Assembly: GCF_018310535.1 (NCBI RefSeq)
Contig: NZ_CP074102.1
Coordinates: 6,324,001 to 6,388,000 of the forward strand
Reading direction: 5' to 3'
Origin: Streptomyces mirabilis
GTDB taxonomy: Bacteria > Actinomycetota > Actinomycetes > Streptomycetales > Streptomycetaceae
Length of the DNA: 64,000 nt
Shown: positions 34,214 to 42,478 of the stretch, one piece after another
How positions within the stretch are numbered: the first letter of the stretch is position 1
How the letters are laid out: each line of letters opens with the position of its first letter
Program-made: the position numbers and the translations under genes
The notes under the pieces: generated by a model
Databases searched by the model: none
Seen by the model: only the letters and a program-made list of their open reading frames with translations
What the model was told of the DNA's origin: nothing

Positions 34214-35398
34214 TCACGAGGTGATCAGGTCGCCCGTGTCCACCGGTGTCGTCGCGGACGCCGCGCGCTGGGCGTCGCCCGCGACCTCGGCGGCCGTCAG
34301 GACGTAACCCGTCTCGTTGTCCGAGGTCGAGCGGGCGAACACGACGCCGTACACCCTGCCGTCGGTGGTGAGGAGCGGGCCGCCGGAGTTGCCGGGGCGG
34401 ACGGTGGAGCGGATCGAGTAGATCTCCCGGGTGACCATGCTCGAGTTGTAGATGTTCTGGCCCCGCGCGTTGATCCGGCCTGCGACCGTGGCCGCCTGGA
34501 GATCCAGACCGCCGTCCTGCGGATAGCCCGCGACGACCGCCGAGTCGCCGCGCTTGGCGCTGTCGTCGAAGCGCAGGAGGGGGACCCTGAGGTCCGGTAC
34601 GTACAGGACCGCGACGTCCTTGCGCGGATCGAAGAACACCACCCGCGCCGAGTACACGCGGCCCACACCGCCCACCCGCACGGTCGGGTTGTCGATGCCC
34701 GCCACCACATGGGCGTTGGTCATCACGTGCTGCGCCGCGTACGCGAACCCGCTGCCCTCCCGGCCCTGGTTGCCCGCGGCGCCCTCGATCTTCACCGTGC
34801 TGCGCTTGGCGGCGCTCGTCGCGGCCGCGGTGACGCTGTCGCCGGAGGGCTTCGCGACACCCGCCGTCGGCTCGTTCTCGAACGGGTTGAAGACCTGCGG
34901 GAAGCCCGCCTCCGTCAGCGCCGAGGTGGCCCGCGAGAACCAGGTGGGCGTCGTGTCCGGCATCGCCGTCTGTACGGCGCCCAGCAGCGCGGAATTGCGG
35001 ATCGACTGGGTGATGAGGGTGGACGAGGAGGCTCCCAGGACGCTCGCGGCGACCCAGGCCACCAGCAGCACCGCCACCGTGTTCGCCGCCGCCCCGCCGA
35101 CCCCGTCGGCCACCCTCAGCGGCCCCTGATCCAGCTCGCGGCGCAGCTTCAGCGCCAGCCGGCCCGCCAGCTCGTGGCCCACCACGGCGGGCACCAGCAC
35201 CGTCAGCACGGCCGTCACCGTCGCCGCCGACGTCCCCGCCGTCACCAGGTCCATCATCCACGGCAGCACCCATACGCCGATGACGGCGCCGCCCACGAAA
35301 CCGGCCAGCGAGACACAGCCGGCGACCAGCCCGCGCCGGTAGCCGGACGCCGCGTAGGCAAGGATCACCAGCAACAGCAGGATGTCGAGCAGGTCCAC
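34214..35398 (-). CDS. MarP-like membrane serine protease (CvpA plus trypsin domains)
   Basis: A 394-residue protein. Four membrane segments (within residues 3-20, 28-47, 60-80 and 105-122) form a CvpA-type domain and anchor an extracytoplasmic trypsin-like protease. The catalytic triad is His230 (MTNAHVV), Asp261 (RKDVAVLYV) and Ser338 (RPGNSGGPLL). In mycobacteria MarP protects intracellular pH by activating a peptidoglycan hydrolase; a peptidoglycan amidase lies immediately divergent here, which fits such a partnership. Two Cys of the mycobacterial disulfide were not found. Confidence 0.88.
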   Translation of the reverse strand: MDLLDILLLLVILAYAASGYRRGLVAGCVSLAGFVGGAVIGVWVLPWMMDLVTAGTSAATVTAVLTVLVPAVVGHELAGRLALKLRRELDQGPLRVADGVGGAAANTVAVLLVAWVAASVLGASSSTLITQSIRNSALLGAVQTAMPDTTPTWFSRATSALTEAGFPQVFNPFENEPTAGVAKPSGDSVTAAATSAAKRSTVKIEGAAGNQGREGSGFAYAAQHVMTNAHVVAGIDNPTVRVGGVGRVYSARVVFFDPRKDVAVLYVPDLRVPLLRFDDSAKRGDSAVVAGYPQDGGLDLQAATVAGRINARGQNIYNSSMVTREIYSIRSTVRPGNSGGPLLTTDGRVYGVVFARSTSDNETGYVLTAAEVAGDAQRAASATTPVDTGDLITS

Positions 35399-35585
35399 GG
35401 AGCCGCCTTTCTCTTGGGCCCCTTAGTACGCGTGGGGCAGGCCCAGTGATCAGGCACGCGCGCGTGGAGCCGGGAAACGGCCACGCGTGCGTGGACCTGT
35501 AAAAACGTCCCGGACCAGGACGATGGTTCCCCCAGGTGGCACAGCACACATCGCGGAGGGATCGGAACCGGGTCAGGCTGGCTCC

Positions 35586-36398
35586 ATGCGTGTCTTCCGA
35601 AAGGCGCGGGGGGCATGGACGCGGATCGCGCGGAGGGTGTGGACGCGGCGTGCCGCCGTCGTCGTGCTCGGGTGCGTGCCCGGTCTGCTCGCCGTGCTCG
35701 CGCTGGTGGTGTGTGCGGTGGGGGTCGACCGGACGGTCGTCGAGCGCGAGCGGCCGGTGGCCGCGCCACTGCCCGCGGGTCCGCATCGCGCGGCGCGGCC
35801 GGTCATCGTGCCCCGGTCGCGGTGGCTGGACGCCAGGAGCACGCACGCGCAGCCACCCGCCCGCTACGACGACCACGTCGTCGCGGTCTTCGTGCACCAC
35901 ACCGACTCGCCGAACGCGTACAAGTGCGCCGACGTGCCCCGCATCATCCGCTCCCTCTACGCCGGTCAGACCGGTGTCCGGCGGTGGGACGACATCGGGT
36001 ACAACTTCCTCGTCGACCGCTGCGGCACGATCTACGAGGGGCGGGCGGGCGGGGTCGACCGGGCCGTCACCGGTGCGCATACGCAGGGGTTCAACCATGG
36101 CACCGCGGGGATCGCGGCCATCGGTACGTTCGGGGCGGGGACGCCGGTGCCGCGGGCGATGACCGAGGCGATCGCCGTGTTGGCGGCGTGGAAGCTGGGG
36201 CTGTCCGACGTGGATCCCCGTGCCACGGTGCGGCTCGTCTCCAGCAACGACCTCAGCCGTTACGCCGCCGGTACGAGTGTGGTTCTGCCCGCGCTGGCCG
36301 GCCATGACGCCGGCTTCATGACCAACTGCCCCGGCGCGGCGCTGACGTCCCAACTCCCCGGAATCCGCTCCCGAGCCGCCCACCTCCAGGGCCGATGA
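35586..36398 (+). CDS. N-acetylmuramoyl-L-alanine amidase (PGRP/Amidase_2) with N-terminal anchor
   Basis: A 270-residue enzyme that cuts the amide between muramic acid and the stem peptide. A basic start and hydrophobic segment (about residues 23-46) anchor it. The amidase domain has zinc ligands His104 (VFVHHTDS), His240 (AGHDAGF) and Cys248 (TNCPG), with Tyr139 in DIGYNFLVDRCG. The ATG at 35586 is chosen; the ribosome site is weak and earlier in-frame starts exist. It is divergent from the MarP-like protease, a possible activator. A modular repeat follows the stop. Confidence 0.85.
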   Translation: MRVFRKARGAWTRIARRVWTRRAAVVVLGCVPGLLAVLALVVCAVGVDRTVVERERPVAAPLPAGPHRAARPVIVPRSRWLDARSTHAQPPARYDDHVVAVFVHHTDSPNAYKCADVPRIIRSLYAGQTGVRRWDDIGYNFLVDRCGTIYEGRAGGVDRAVTGAHTQGFNHGTAGIAAIGTFGAGTPVPRAMTEAIAVLAAWKLGLSDVDPRATVRLVSSNDLSRYAAGTSVVLPALAGHDAGFMTNCPGAALTSQLPGIRSRAAHLQGR

Positions 36399-36403
36399 CC
36401 CCG

Positions 36404-36494
36404 GCTGCGCACTCCGGCCGCGGGTGGGGTTGAGCGCGCAGTTCCCCGCGCCCCTGAAAGTCTCGGCCCGTCCGGCGTTCGAGGGCGAGGAACG
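36404..36494. repeat. Modular GC-rich intergenic repeat, copy 5 (short)
   Basis: Immediately past the amidase stop are GCGCGCAGTTCCCCGCGCCC (36434-36453), CTGAAAGTCTCGGCCC and GTCCGGCGTTCGAGGGCGAGG. Two of the modules seen in full at 32416 are retained, so it is a truncated or partly decayed copy. Confidence 0.8.
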
Positions 36495-36585
36495 CGTTCA
36501 CAGACAGCCCACAGTCGAGTCAACGGTGTCTCAGATCGCCGCTCTCTAGTGTCCTTCTCGTAACAGCCGACTGGAGGTGGGGAAG

Positions 36586-36873
36586 ATGAGCAGCAGGCGT
36601 ACTGAGAAGGCGGGCAAGGCGAACAAGGCGGCCGGCGCGGGGGGTTGGAGCACCGCTTTGCGGACCCCGTGGACCGTGGCCTGTGCTGTGGTGACGGTCC
36701 TCGTGGGACCCGCCGCCGCCACCGCCTCGGCACTGGACCGAGCCAACGCCGCACCTCCGTACCACGCCCACGAGAATCACGAAAACCACAAGAACCACGA
36801 GGCACACCTGCCGTACGTCACCCCGTACGCCACCTTGCCTCAGTCTCTGAAGCGCTCCCACAGCTTGGGATAG
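36586..36873 (+). CDS. Small exported His/Asn-rich protein, overlapping a convergent gene
   Basis: A 95-residue protein. The ATG has GGAGG at 36573-36577 (8 nt upstream). A basic, Ala/Gly-rich start precedes a hydrophobic segment (about residues 27-47, WTVACAVVTVLVGPAAATASA), resembling a signal peptide. The mature part has YHAHENHENHKNHEAHLPYV, a His/Asn/Glu run suited to metal binding. The last 11 codons overlap the 3' end of the convergent DUF4240 gene by 34 nt. Codon use is good for most of the length. Real but unrecognised. Confidence 0.6.
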   Translation: MSSRRTEKAGKANKAAGAGGWSTALRTPWTVACAVVTVLVGPAAATASALDRANAAPPYHAHENHENHKNHEAHLPYVTPYATLPQSLKRSHSLG

Positions 36874-37358
36874 CGCTCGGCCAGCACGGACTCGTTCTCG
36901 AAGTCGAGCGGCGTACCCTCCGGCTCGGGCGACGCCGGCGGAATGCCCAGGTCCGGCGCGACGACCCCGGTCAGCTGCTCGTACGCCTCGTCCGCGGCAT
37001 ACCCGAGCTCCTCACCGTCCCCGTCGAGATCCTCGTCGAAGTCGTCCAGGAGATCGGCGAGCGCGTCGGGATCGTGCATCGCGCCCTCGAAGACCTCCCG
37101 GCCCTGGCCGATCAGCCAGCACCGGAAGAAGTCGAACGCGTCGTCGCTCACCCCGTCGAGCAGAATCCACGCCGCACCCCACAGATCCCAGCGGTAGGCG
37201 CGGTTGTAGCGGGCCTCGAAGTGACGGGCGAAGTCGAGCACGGCGTCCGGGTCCAGCTGGACGAGCCGCTCGACGAGCAGGTCGGCGTGGTCCTCGGGGT
37301 CGCCCTCGACGGCCTCGCGGGTCGTGTCCACCAGCTCCCAGAACTCCGTCTCGTCCAT
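36840..37358 (-). CDS. DUF4240 protein
   Basis: A 172-residue acidic cytoplasmic protein. MDETEFWELVDTTREAVEGD opens the DUF4240 domain, whose hallmarks are LVERLVQLDPDAVLDFARHFE (in part), DLWGAAWILLDGVSDDAFDFFRCWLIGQG. DUF4240 is widely distributed in Streptomyces with no assigned biochemistry. The ATG at 37358 is preferred over the adjoining GTG. Its 3' end overlaps the exported protein on the other strand. Confidence 0.88.
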   Translation of the reverse strand: MDETEFWELVDTTREAVEGDPEDHADLLVERLVQLDPDAVLDFARHFEARYNRAYRWDLWGAAWILLDGVSDDAFDFFRCWLIGQGREVFEGAMHDPDALADLLDDFDEDLDGDGEELGYAADEAYEQLTGVVAPDLGIPPASPEPEGTPLDFENESVLAERYPKLWERFRD

Positions 37359-37479
37359 CACGGGTCCAGCATCGGGCCTGAACGGGAGTGACGCACGCGG
37401 AGTGCCGCAGATTGTTATGCGTGCACATGCCGACGGTAAAACCGCCAGCTACGAGCCGTTTTCCCGAGGCACTCCCCAG

Positions 37480-38466
37480 TCACCGGTACAGCGCCGCCAG
37501 CCGCACCGCATCCCCCGCGAAACGGTCCCGCAGCGCCGCGGGGGAGACCACCTCCACCTCGGGCCCGAGCCCCGTCAGTTGCCCATGGGCGACCTCCTCG
37601 GACTCGACGGGGAGGACGACCGTCACCCAGCCCCGCCCGTCAGGGGCGCCGCACTCGCCCAGCGCCTCTCTCGCCGACGCGGGGTCGACGACGTACGGAA
37701 GTCTCCTCACGCCCTCCGGAGACAGCCGTACGACGGCCTCCGCCCGCAGGATGGACCGTGCGAACTGCTCGGCCCGCTCCGCCCAGAACCCGGGCAGGTC
37801 GAACCCGTCCTCCCGGGTGAAGCACTCCGTGGCGGGCTTCACCTCCGTGAAGCGGTCGATCCGGTAGACCCGGAAGGGGCCGGATCCGGCGGACCCGGGC
37901 TCGGGCACCCGCGCGCACAGGTACCAGACGCCCGCCTTCAGCACGAGCCCGTACGGTTCGAGCACCCGCTCCACCTCGGCCGTCCCGCGCCGGTACCCCG
38001 CGGTGATCCGGCGGTCGTCCCAGACCGCCTCCGCGACCGCGGGCAGCAGCTCGGGCGTCTCGGGCTCGTTGAACCACGCGGGCGCGTCCAGATGGAACCG
38101 CTGTCCCGCCGCCCGCGAGGCGTCCCGCAGGGAGGGGAGGAGGGCGGCGGACACCTTCAGGCGCGCGGCGGAGGCCGCGTCCTGCAGACCCATGTCCCGC
38201 AGGGCCCCCGGCACCCCGCTCAGGAACAGCGCCTCCGCCTCCGTCCGGGCCAGGCCCGTCAGCCGGGTGCGGTAGCCGCCGATCAGGCGGTAGCCCCCCG
38301 CCCTGCCCCGGTCCGCGTACACCGGAACCCCCGCCTCCGACAGTGCCTGCGCGTCCCGCGTGATCGTCCGTTCGGACACCTCCAGCTCCCGCGCCAGCTC
38401 CGCGGCGGTCATCGACGGCCGCGACTGGAGCAGCAGCACCATCTTGATCAGGCGGGCAGCACGCAT
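37480..38466 (-). CDS. WYL-domain transcriptional regulator with N-terminal HTH
   Basis: A 328-residue regulator. The N-terminal winged HTH (TAAELARELEVSERTITRD at about 20-38) is followed by a WYL domain with KAGVWYLCARV near 178 and FRVYRIDRFTEV. WYL domains can bind ssDNA or small ligands and often act as sensors of DNA damage or metabolites. The HTH resembles those of DeoR/HTH_11 types. It is a single gene convergent with aceE-side sequence only loosely. Targets are unknown. Confidence 0.9.
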   Translation of the reverse strand: MRAARLIKMVLLLQSRPSMTAAELARELEVSERTITRDAQALSEAGVPVYADRGRAGGYRLIGGYRTRLTGLARTEAEALFLSGVPGALRDMGLQDAASAARLKVSAALLPSLRDASRAAGQRFHLDAPAWFNEPETPELLPAVAEAVWDDRRITAGYRRGTAEVERVLEPYGLVLKAGVWYLCARVPEPGSAGSGPFRVYRIDRFTEVKPATECFTREDGFDLPGFWAERAEQFARSILRAEAVVRLSPEGVRRLPYVVDPASAREALGECGAPDGRGWVTVVLPVESEEVAHGQLTGLGPEVEVVSPAALRDRFAGDAVRLAALYR

Positions 38467-38588
38467 ACGGCCATGATGCCGGGCCCCACTGACAGCGAAG
38501 GGGCGCGCCGCAACGCCGAAGAGCGCGCGGGAACGCCGAAGGGCGCGGCGACCGTAGCCACCGCGCCCCTCATGAAACAGGCGGACCG

Positions 38589-41300
38589 TCAGAGCCCGTA
38601 GCGCTCCCGCGCTTCCTTCACCGCGGACGCCTTGGCCTCGCCCCGTCGTGCCAGCTGCGCCAGCGCCGCGACGACGATCGACTGCGCGTCGACGCCGAAG
38701 TGGCGGCGGGCCGCTTCACGGGTGTCGGAGAGGCCGAAGCCGTCGGCACCGAGCGAGGAGTAGTCCTGCTCGACCCACTGCGCGATCTGGTCCGGGACCT
38801 GGCGCATGTAGTCGGAGACCGCGAGCACCGGGCCCTCGGCGCCGTGCAGCGCCTGGCGGACGAACGGCACCCGCTCCTCGCCGCGCAGCAGGGCCGCGTC
38901 GGCCTCCAGCGCGTCGCGCCGCAGCTCCGTCCAGGAGGTCGCGGACCACACGTCGGCGGCCACGCCCCACTCCTCGGCGAGCAGCTTCTGCGCCTGGAGG
39001 GTCCAGTGGATCGCCGTGCCGGAGCCCAGCAGCTGGATGCGCGGGGCGTTGGCGACGGGGGACAGGCCCGCCGACTCGGCCGTGTTGAAGCGGTAGAGGC
39101 CCTTGACGATGCCCTCGTCGATACCGAGGCCGGCCGGCTTGGCGGGCTGCGGCATCGGCTCGTTGTAGACCGTCAGATAGTAGAAGACGTTCGAGTCCTC
39201 GCCCGGGGCCGCCTCGCCGTACATCCGGCGCAGGCCGTCCTTGACGATCGTCGCGATCTCGTACGCGAACGCCGGGTCGTACGACAGGGCGGCCGGGTTG
39301 GTCGCCGCGATGACCGGGGAGTGGCCGTCGGCGTGCTGGAGGCCCTCGCCCGTCAGCGTTGTACGGCCGGCCGTGGCGCCGACCAGGAAGCCACGGCCGA
39401 GCTGATCGCCGAGCTGCCACATCTGGTCGGCCGTGCGCTGCCAGCCGAACATCGAGTAGAAGATGTAGAAGGGGATCATCGCCTCACCGTGCGTGGCGTA
39501 CGCGGTGGACGCGGCGATGAAGTCCGCCATGGAGCCGGCCTCGGTGATCCCCTCGTTGAGGATCTGGCCGTCCTTGGCCTCCTTGTAGTACATCAGCTGG
39601 TCGCGGTCGACCGGCTCGTACGTCTGGCCCTTGGGCGAGTAGATGCCGAGGGAGGGGAAGAGGCTCTCCATGCCGAAGGTGCGCGCCTCGTCGGGGACGA
39701 TCGGCACCCAGCGCTTCCCCGTCTCCTTGTCGCGGACGAGGTCCTTGACCAGGCGGACGAAGGCCATCGTGGTCGCCACGTTCTGCGAGCCGGAGCCCTT
39801 GTCGAAGGACGCGAACGCCTTGTCGGCGGGGGCGGGCAGCGGGGCGAGCGCGTGCGTACGGCGGGCCGGGGCCGGGCCGCCGAGGGCCGCGCGGCGCTCC
39901 TGGAGGTAACGGACCTCGGGGGAGTCGGCGCCCGGGTGGCCGTAGGGGACCTGGCCGTCGACGAACCGGCTGTCGGAGATGGGCAGCTCGAGCAGGTCAC
40001 GCATCTGCTTGAACTCGTCCGTCGACAGCTTCTTCATCTGGTGGTTGGCGTTCTTGGACGCGAAGCCCTCGCCGAGCGTGAAGCCCTTGACCGTCTGGGC
40101 CAGGATCACCGTCGGCGCGCCCTTGTGGGCGAGGGCGGCGCGGTAGGCCGCGTACACCTTGCGGGACTCGTGGCCGCCGCGGGAGAGGTGGAAGCACTCG
40201 GTGATCTTGTCGTCGCTCAGCAGCTTCGCCATCTCGACGAGCGCCGGGTCGGCGCCGAAGAAGTCCTGGCGGATGTAGGCGGCGTCGCGGGTCTGGTACG
40301 TCTGCACCTGCGCGTCGGGTACCTCGCGCAGGCGGCGTACGAGCGCGCCCGTGGTGTCGAGCTGGAACAGCTCGTCCCAGGCCGAGCCCCACAGCGACTT
40401 CACGACGTTCCAGCCGGCGCCGCGGAACTGGGCCTCCAGCTCCTGCACGATCTTGAAGTTGGCGCGGACCGGGCCGTCGAGGCGCTGCAGGTTGCAGTTG
40501 ATGACGAAGGTCAGGTTGTCCAGGCCCTCGCGGGAGGCGAGGGCGAGTGCCGCGGTCGACTCGGGCTCGTCCATCTCGCCGTCGCCGAGGAACGCCCACA
40601 CGTGGGACTGCGAGACGTCCTTGATGCCGCGGCTGGTCAGATAGCGGTTGAAGCGCGCCTGGTAGATCGCCGACAGCGGGCCGAGGCCCATGGAGACGGT
40701 CGGGAACTCCCAGAGCCAGGGCAGGCGCCGCGGGTGCGGGTACGACGGGAGGCCGTTGCCGCCCGCCTCCTGGCGGAAGTTGTCGAGGTGCTGCTCGGTG
40801 AGCCGGCCGTCGAGGAAGGCGCGGGCGTAGATGCCGGGGGAGGCGTGGCCCTGGATGTAGAGCTGGTCGCCGGAGCCGGGAGCCTCCTGGGACTCCTTGC
40901 CCTTGAAGAAGTGGTTGAAGCCGGTCTCGTAGAGCCAGGCCGCGGAGGCGAAGGTGGCGATGTGGCCGCCGACGCCGTGTTTCGCGCCCCGGGTCACCAT
41001 CGCGGCCGCGTTCCAGCGGTTCCAGGCGGTGATCCGGGCCTCCATCGCCTCGTCGCCGTCCACGACGGGCTCGGCGGCGGTGGGGATGGTGTTGACGTAG
41101 TCGGTCTCAAGCAGCTTGGGCAGCGCGAGACCGTTGCCCTCGGCGCGCTCCAGCGTGCGGCGCATCAGGTACGCGGCACGGTGCGGCCCGGCCGCCTGGG
41201 TGACGGCGTCCAGGGAGGCCTGCCATTCGGCGGTCTCCTCGGGGTCGCGGTCCGGGAGCTGGTCGAGCTCGCTCGGCTGGATTGCGGTGGGGTCGGTCAT
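38589..41300 (-). CDS. aceE: Pyruvate dehydrogenase E1 component (homodimeric)
   Basis: A 903-residue thiamine diphosphate enzyme that decarboxylates pyruvate and reductively acetylates lipoyl-E2. The ThDP/Mg motif is GDGEMDEPES through NCNLQRLDG near residues 238-279. The length matches the AceE class (about 890-920) rather than the alpha/beta type. Actinobacteria use this E1 with the shared E2 and E3 encoded here (43235 and 45148). A perfect palindrome lies 126 bp upstream of the ATG and a GntR gene is next upstream, so local repression or activation is likely. Confidence 0.96.
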   Translation of the reverse strand: MTDPTAIQPSELDQLPDRDPEETAEWQASLDAVTQAAGPHRAAYLMRRTLERAEGNGLALPKLLETDYVNTIPTAAEPVVDGDEAMEARITAWNRWNAAAMVTRGAKHGVGGHIATFASAAWLYETGFNHFFKGKESQEAPGSGDQLYIQGHASPGIYARAFLDGRLTEQHLDNFRQEAGGNGLPSYPHPRRLPWLWEFPTVSMGLGPLSAIYQARFNRYLTSRGIKDVSQSHVWAFLGDGEMDEPESTAALALASREGLDNLTFVINCNLQRLDGPVRANFKIVQELEAQFRGAGWNVVKSLWGSAWDELFQLDTTGALVRRLREVPDAQVQTYQTRDAAYIRQDFFGADPALVEMAKLLSDDKITECFHLSRGGHESRKVYAAYRAALAHKGAPTVILAQTVKGFTLGEGFASKNANHQMKKLSTDEFKQMRDLLELPISDSRFVDGQVPYGHPGADSPEVRYLQERRAALGGPAPARRTHALAPLPAPADKAFASFDKGSGSQNVATTMAFVRLVKDLVRDKETGKRWVPIVPDEARTFGMESLFPSLGIYSPKGQTYEPVDRDQLMYYKEAKDGQILNEGITEAGSMADFIAASTAYATHGEAMIPFYIFYSMFGWQRTADQMWQLGDQLGRGFLVGATAGRTTLTGEGLQHADGHSPVIAATNPAALSYDPAFAYEIATIVKDGLRRMYGEAAPGEDSNVFYYLTVYNEPMPQPAKPAGLGIDEGIVKGLYRFNTAESAGLSPVANAPRIQLLGSGTAIHWTLQAQKLLAEEWGVAADVWSATSWTELRRDALEADAALLRGEERVPFVRQALHGAEGPVLAVSDYMRQVPDQIAQWVEQDYSSLGADGFGLSDTREAARRHFGVDAQSIVVAALAQLARRGEAKASAVKEARERYGL

Positions 41301-41425
41301 TGCGCCGCCTTCCGGATGCGGAGGGGGGTTCCCTCATCGGCAAGGGGTTTTCGGGGGTGCCCTTATGTCTTTGGCAGGACAGGGCGGCGGGCTCTGGTGG
41401 GAGCCCAGCGCTGACTGTAACTCCC

Positions 41426-41442
41426 TGATCGATGATCGATCA
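41426..41442. promoter_or_regulatory. Perfect palindrome TGATCGAT-G-ATCGATCA upstream of aceE
   Basis: An 8-1-8 palindrome in the 264-bp gap between aceE and the GntR gene, 126 bp from the aceE start. Size and TGATC half-sites suit a GntR/FadR-type dimer, and the only regulator adjacent is of that class. The target relationship is inferred from position. Confidence 0.6.
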
Positions 41443-41564
41443 AAGGGTTGAAGGCGAAAACCTCTTCGTATCGCAAAAGTCGGCACGGGGTGCCTTGACG
41501 ACAGGCACCGGGTGCCTTGGAATCCCAGGGTTTCCCCAGGTGAGCATGGGTGTGCTCGGTTGTG

Positions 41565-42188
41565 TCACGGGCGCGGCGCGCAGCCCAGCACGTGTGCCTT
41601 CACCAGGTCGGCGATCAGCGGATCCCGGCGCCGGAAGGCGTCCACGAGCGCCTCGTGCTCCTCCGCGTACGACTGCTGGACGGTTCCCAGCCAGCGGATG
41701 GACAGGGCGGTGAAGACCTCGATCCCCAGACCCTCCCAGGTGTGCAGGAGGACGGAGTTGCCCGCGGCGCGCACGAGTTCGCGGTGGAAGGCGACGGTGT
41801 GACGGACCTGGCCGGTGCCGTCCGACAGTCGGTCGGCCTCGTACAGCGCCGTGACGTGCGGCTCCAGGGCCGAGCAGTCCTGGGCGAGCCGCTCGGCCGC
41901 CAGCTCCGCCGCGATGGCCTCCAGACCGGCCCGTACGGGGTAGCTCTCCTCCAGGTCGGCGGCCGTCAGGTTGCGCACGCGCACACCCTTGTTGGGTGCC
42001 GACTCGATCAGCCGCAGCGACTCCAGTTCGCGCAGTGCCTCCCGCACCGGGGTCTGGCTGACCTCCAGCTCGGTCGCGATCCGCCGCTCGACGATCCGCT
42101 CACCCGGCTTCCAGCGCCCGCTGACGATCCCCTCCACGATGTGCTCGCGGATCTGTTCGCGCAGCGAGTGGACGACGGGCGCGGTCAT
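41565..42188 (-). CDS. GntR-family (FCD) transcriptional regulator
   Basis: A 207-residue FadR-type regulator. The winged HTH is at residues 8-70 (IVEGIVSGRWKPGERIVER, then VSQTPVREALRELESLRLI). The helical FCD ligand domain has the metal-binding pattern D/H (FHRELVRAAGN near 134 and EEHEALVDAFRRRD near 172). It is placed directly upstream of aceE in the same direction; a palindrome in between is a likely operator. Regulators of this type commonly sense organic acids, so control of pyruvate metabolism is a reasonable hypothesis. Confidence 0.92.
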   Translation of the reverse strand: MTAPVVHSLREQIREHIVEGIVSGRWKPGERIVERRIATELEVSQTPVREALRELESLRLIESAPNKGVRVRNLTAADLEESYPVRAGLEAIAAELAAERLAQDCSALEPHVTALYEADRLSDGTGQVRHTVAFHRELVRAAGNSVLLHTWEGLGIEVFTALSIRWLGTVQQSYAEEHEALVDAFRRRDPLIADLVKAHVLGCAPRP

Positions 42189-42478
42189 GAGGGGCTCCTT
42201 CGTTGGGGGTGGGCCGGCCCCAAGGGCGTTTGACCTTTAGACAATAAGGCCGCATCCCCGTCGGAGAGAGGCGTACGGGGGCGCTTTCATGCAGGTGAGA
42301 CGAGACTTACACGCTGTCAGAGCGGCCGTGGACGTAAAGACCCGTACCGGGTGGGGCCCGGAGGCGTCACGTCCGTGTCACCCGGAGAACCCGCGGGCCC
42401 CGCACGGTGTGTGGGTCGGCACAGGGGTTTCGGCGCGGGGGTTCCCCCGGGGGCTCCCGCGAACGCCAGGGGGTTGGC

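Noticed and set aside
42225..42250. CCTTTAGACAATAAGG as a GntR operator near the GntR start
   Set aside because: Imperfect symmetry with only the outer four bases matching; weaker than the palindrome at 41426.
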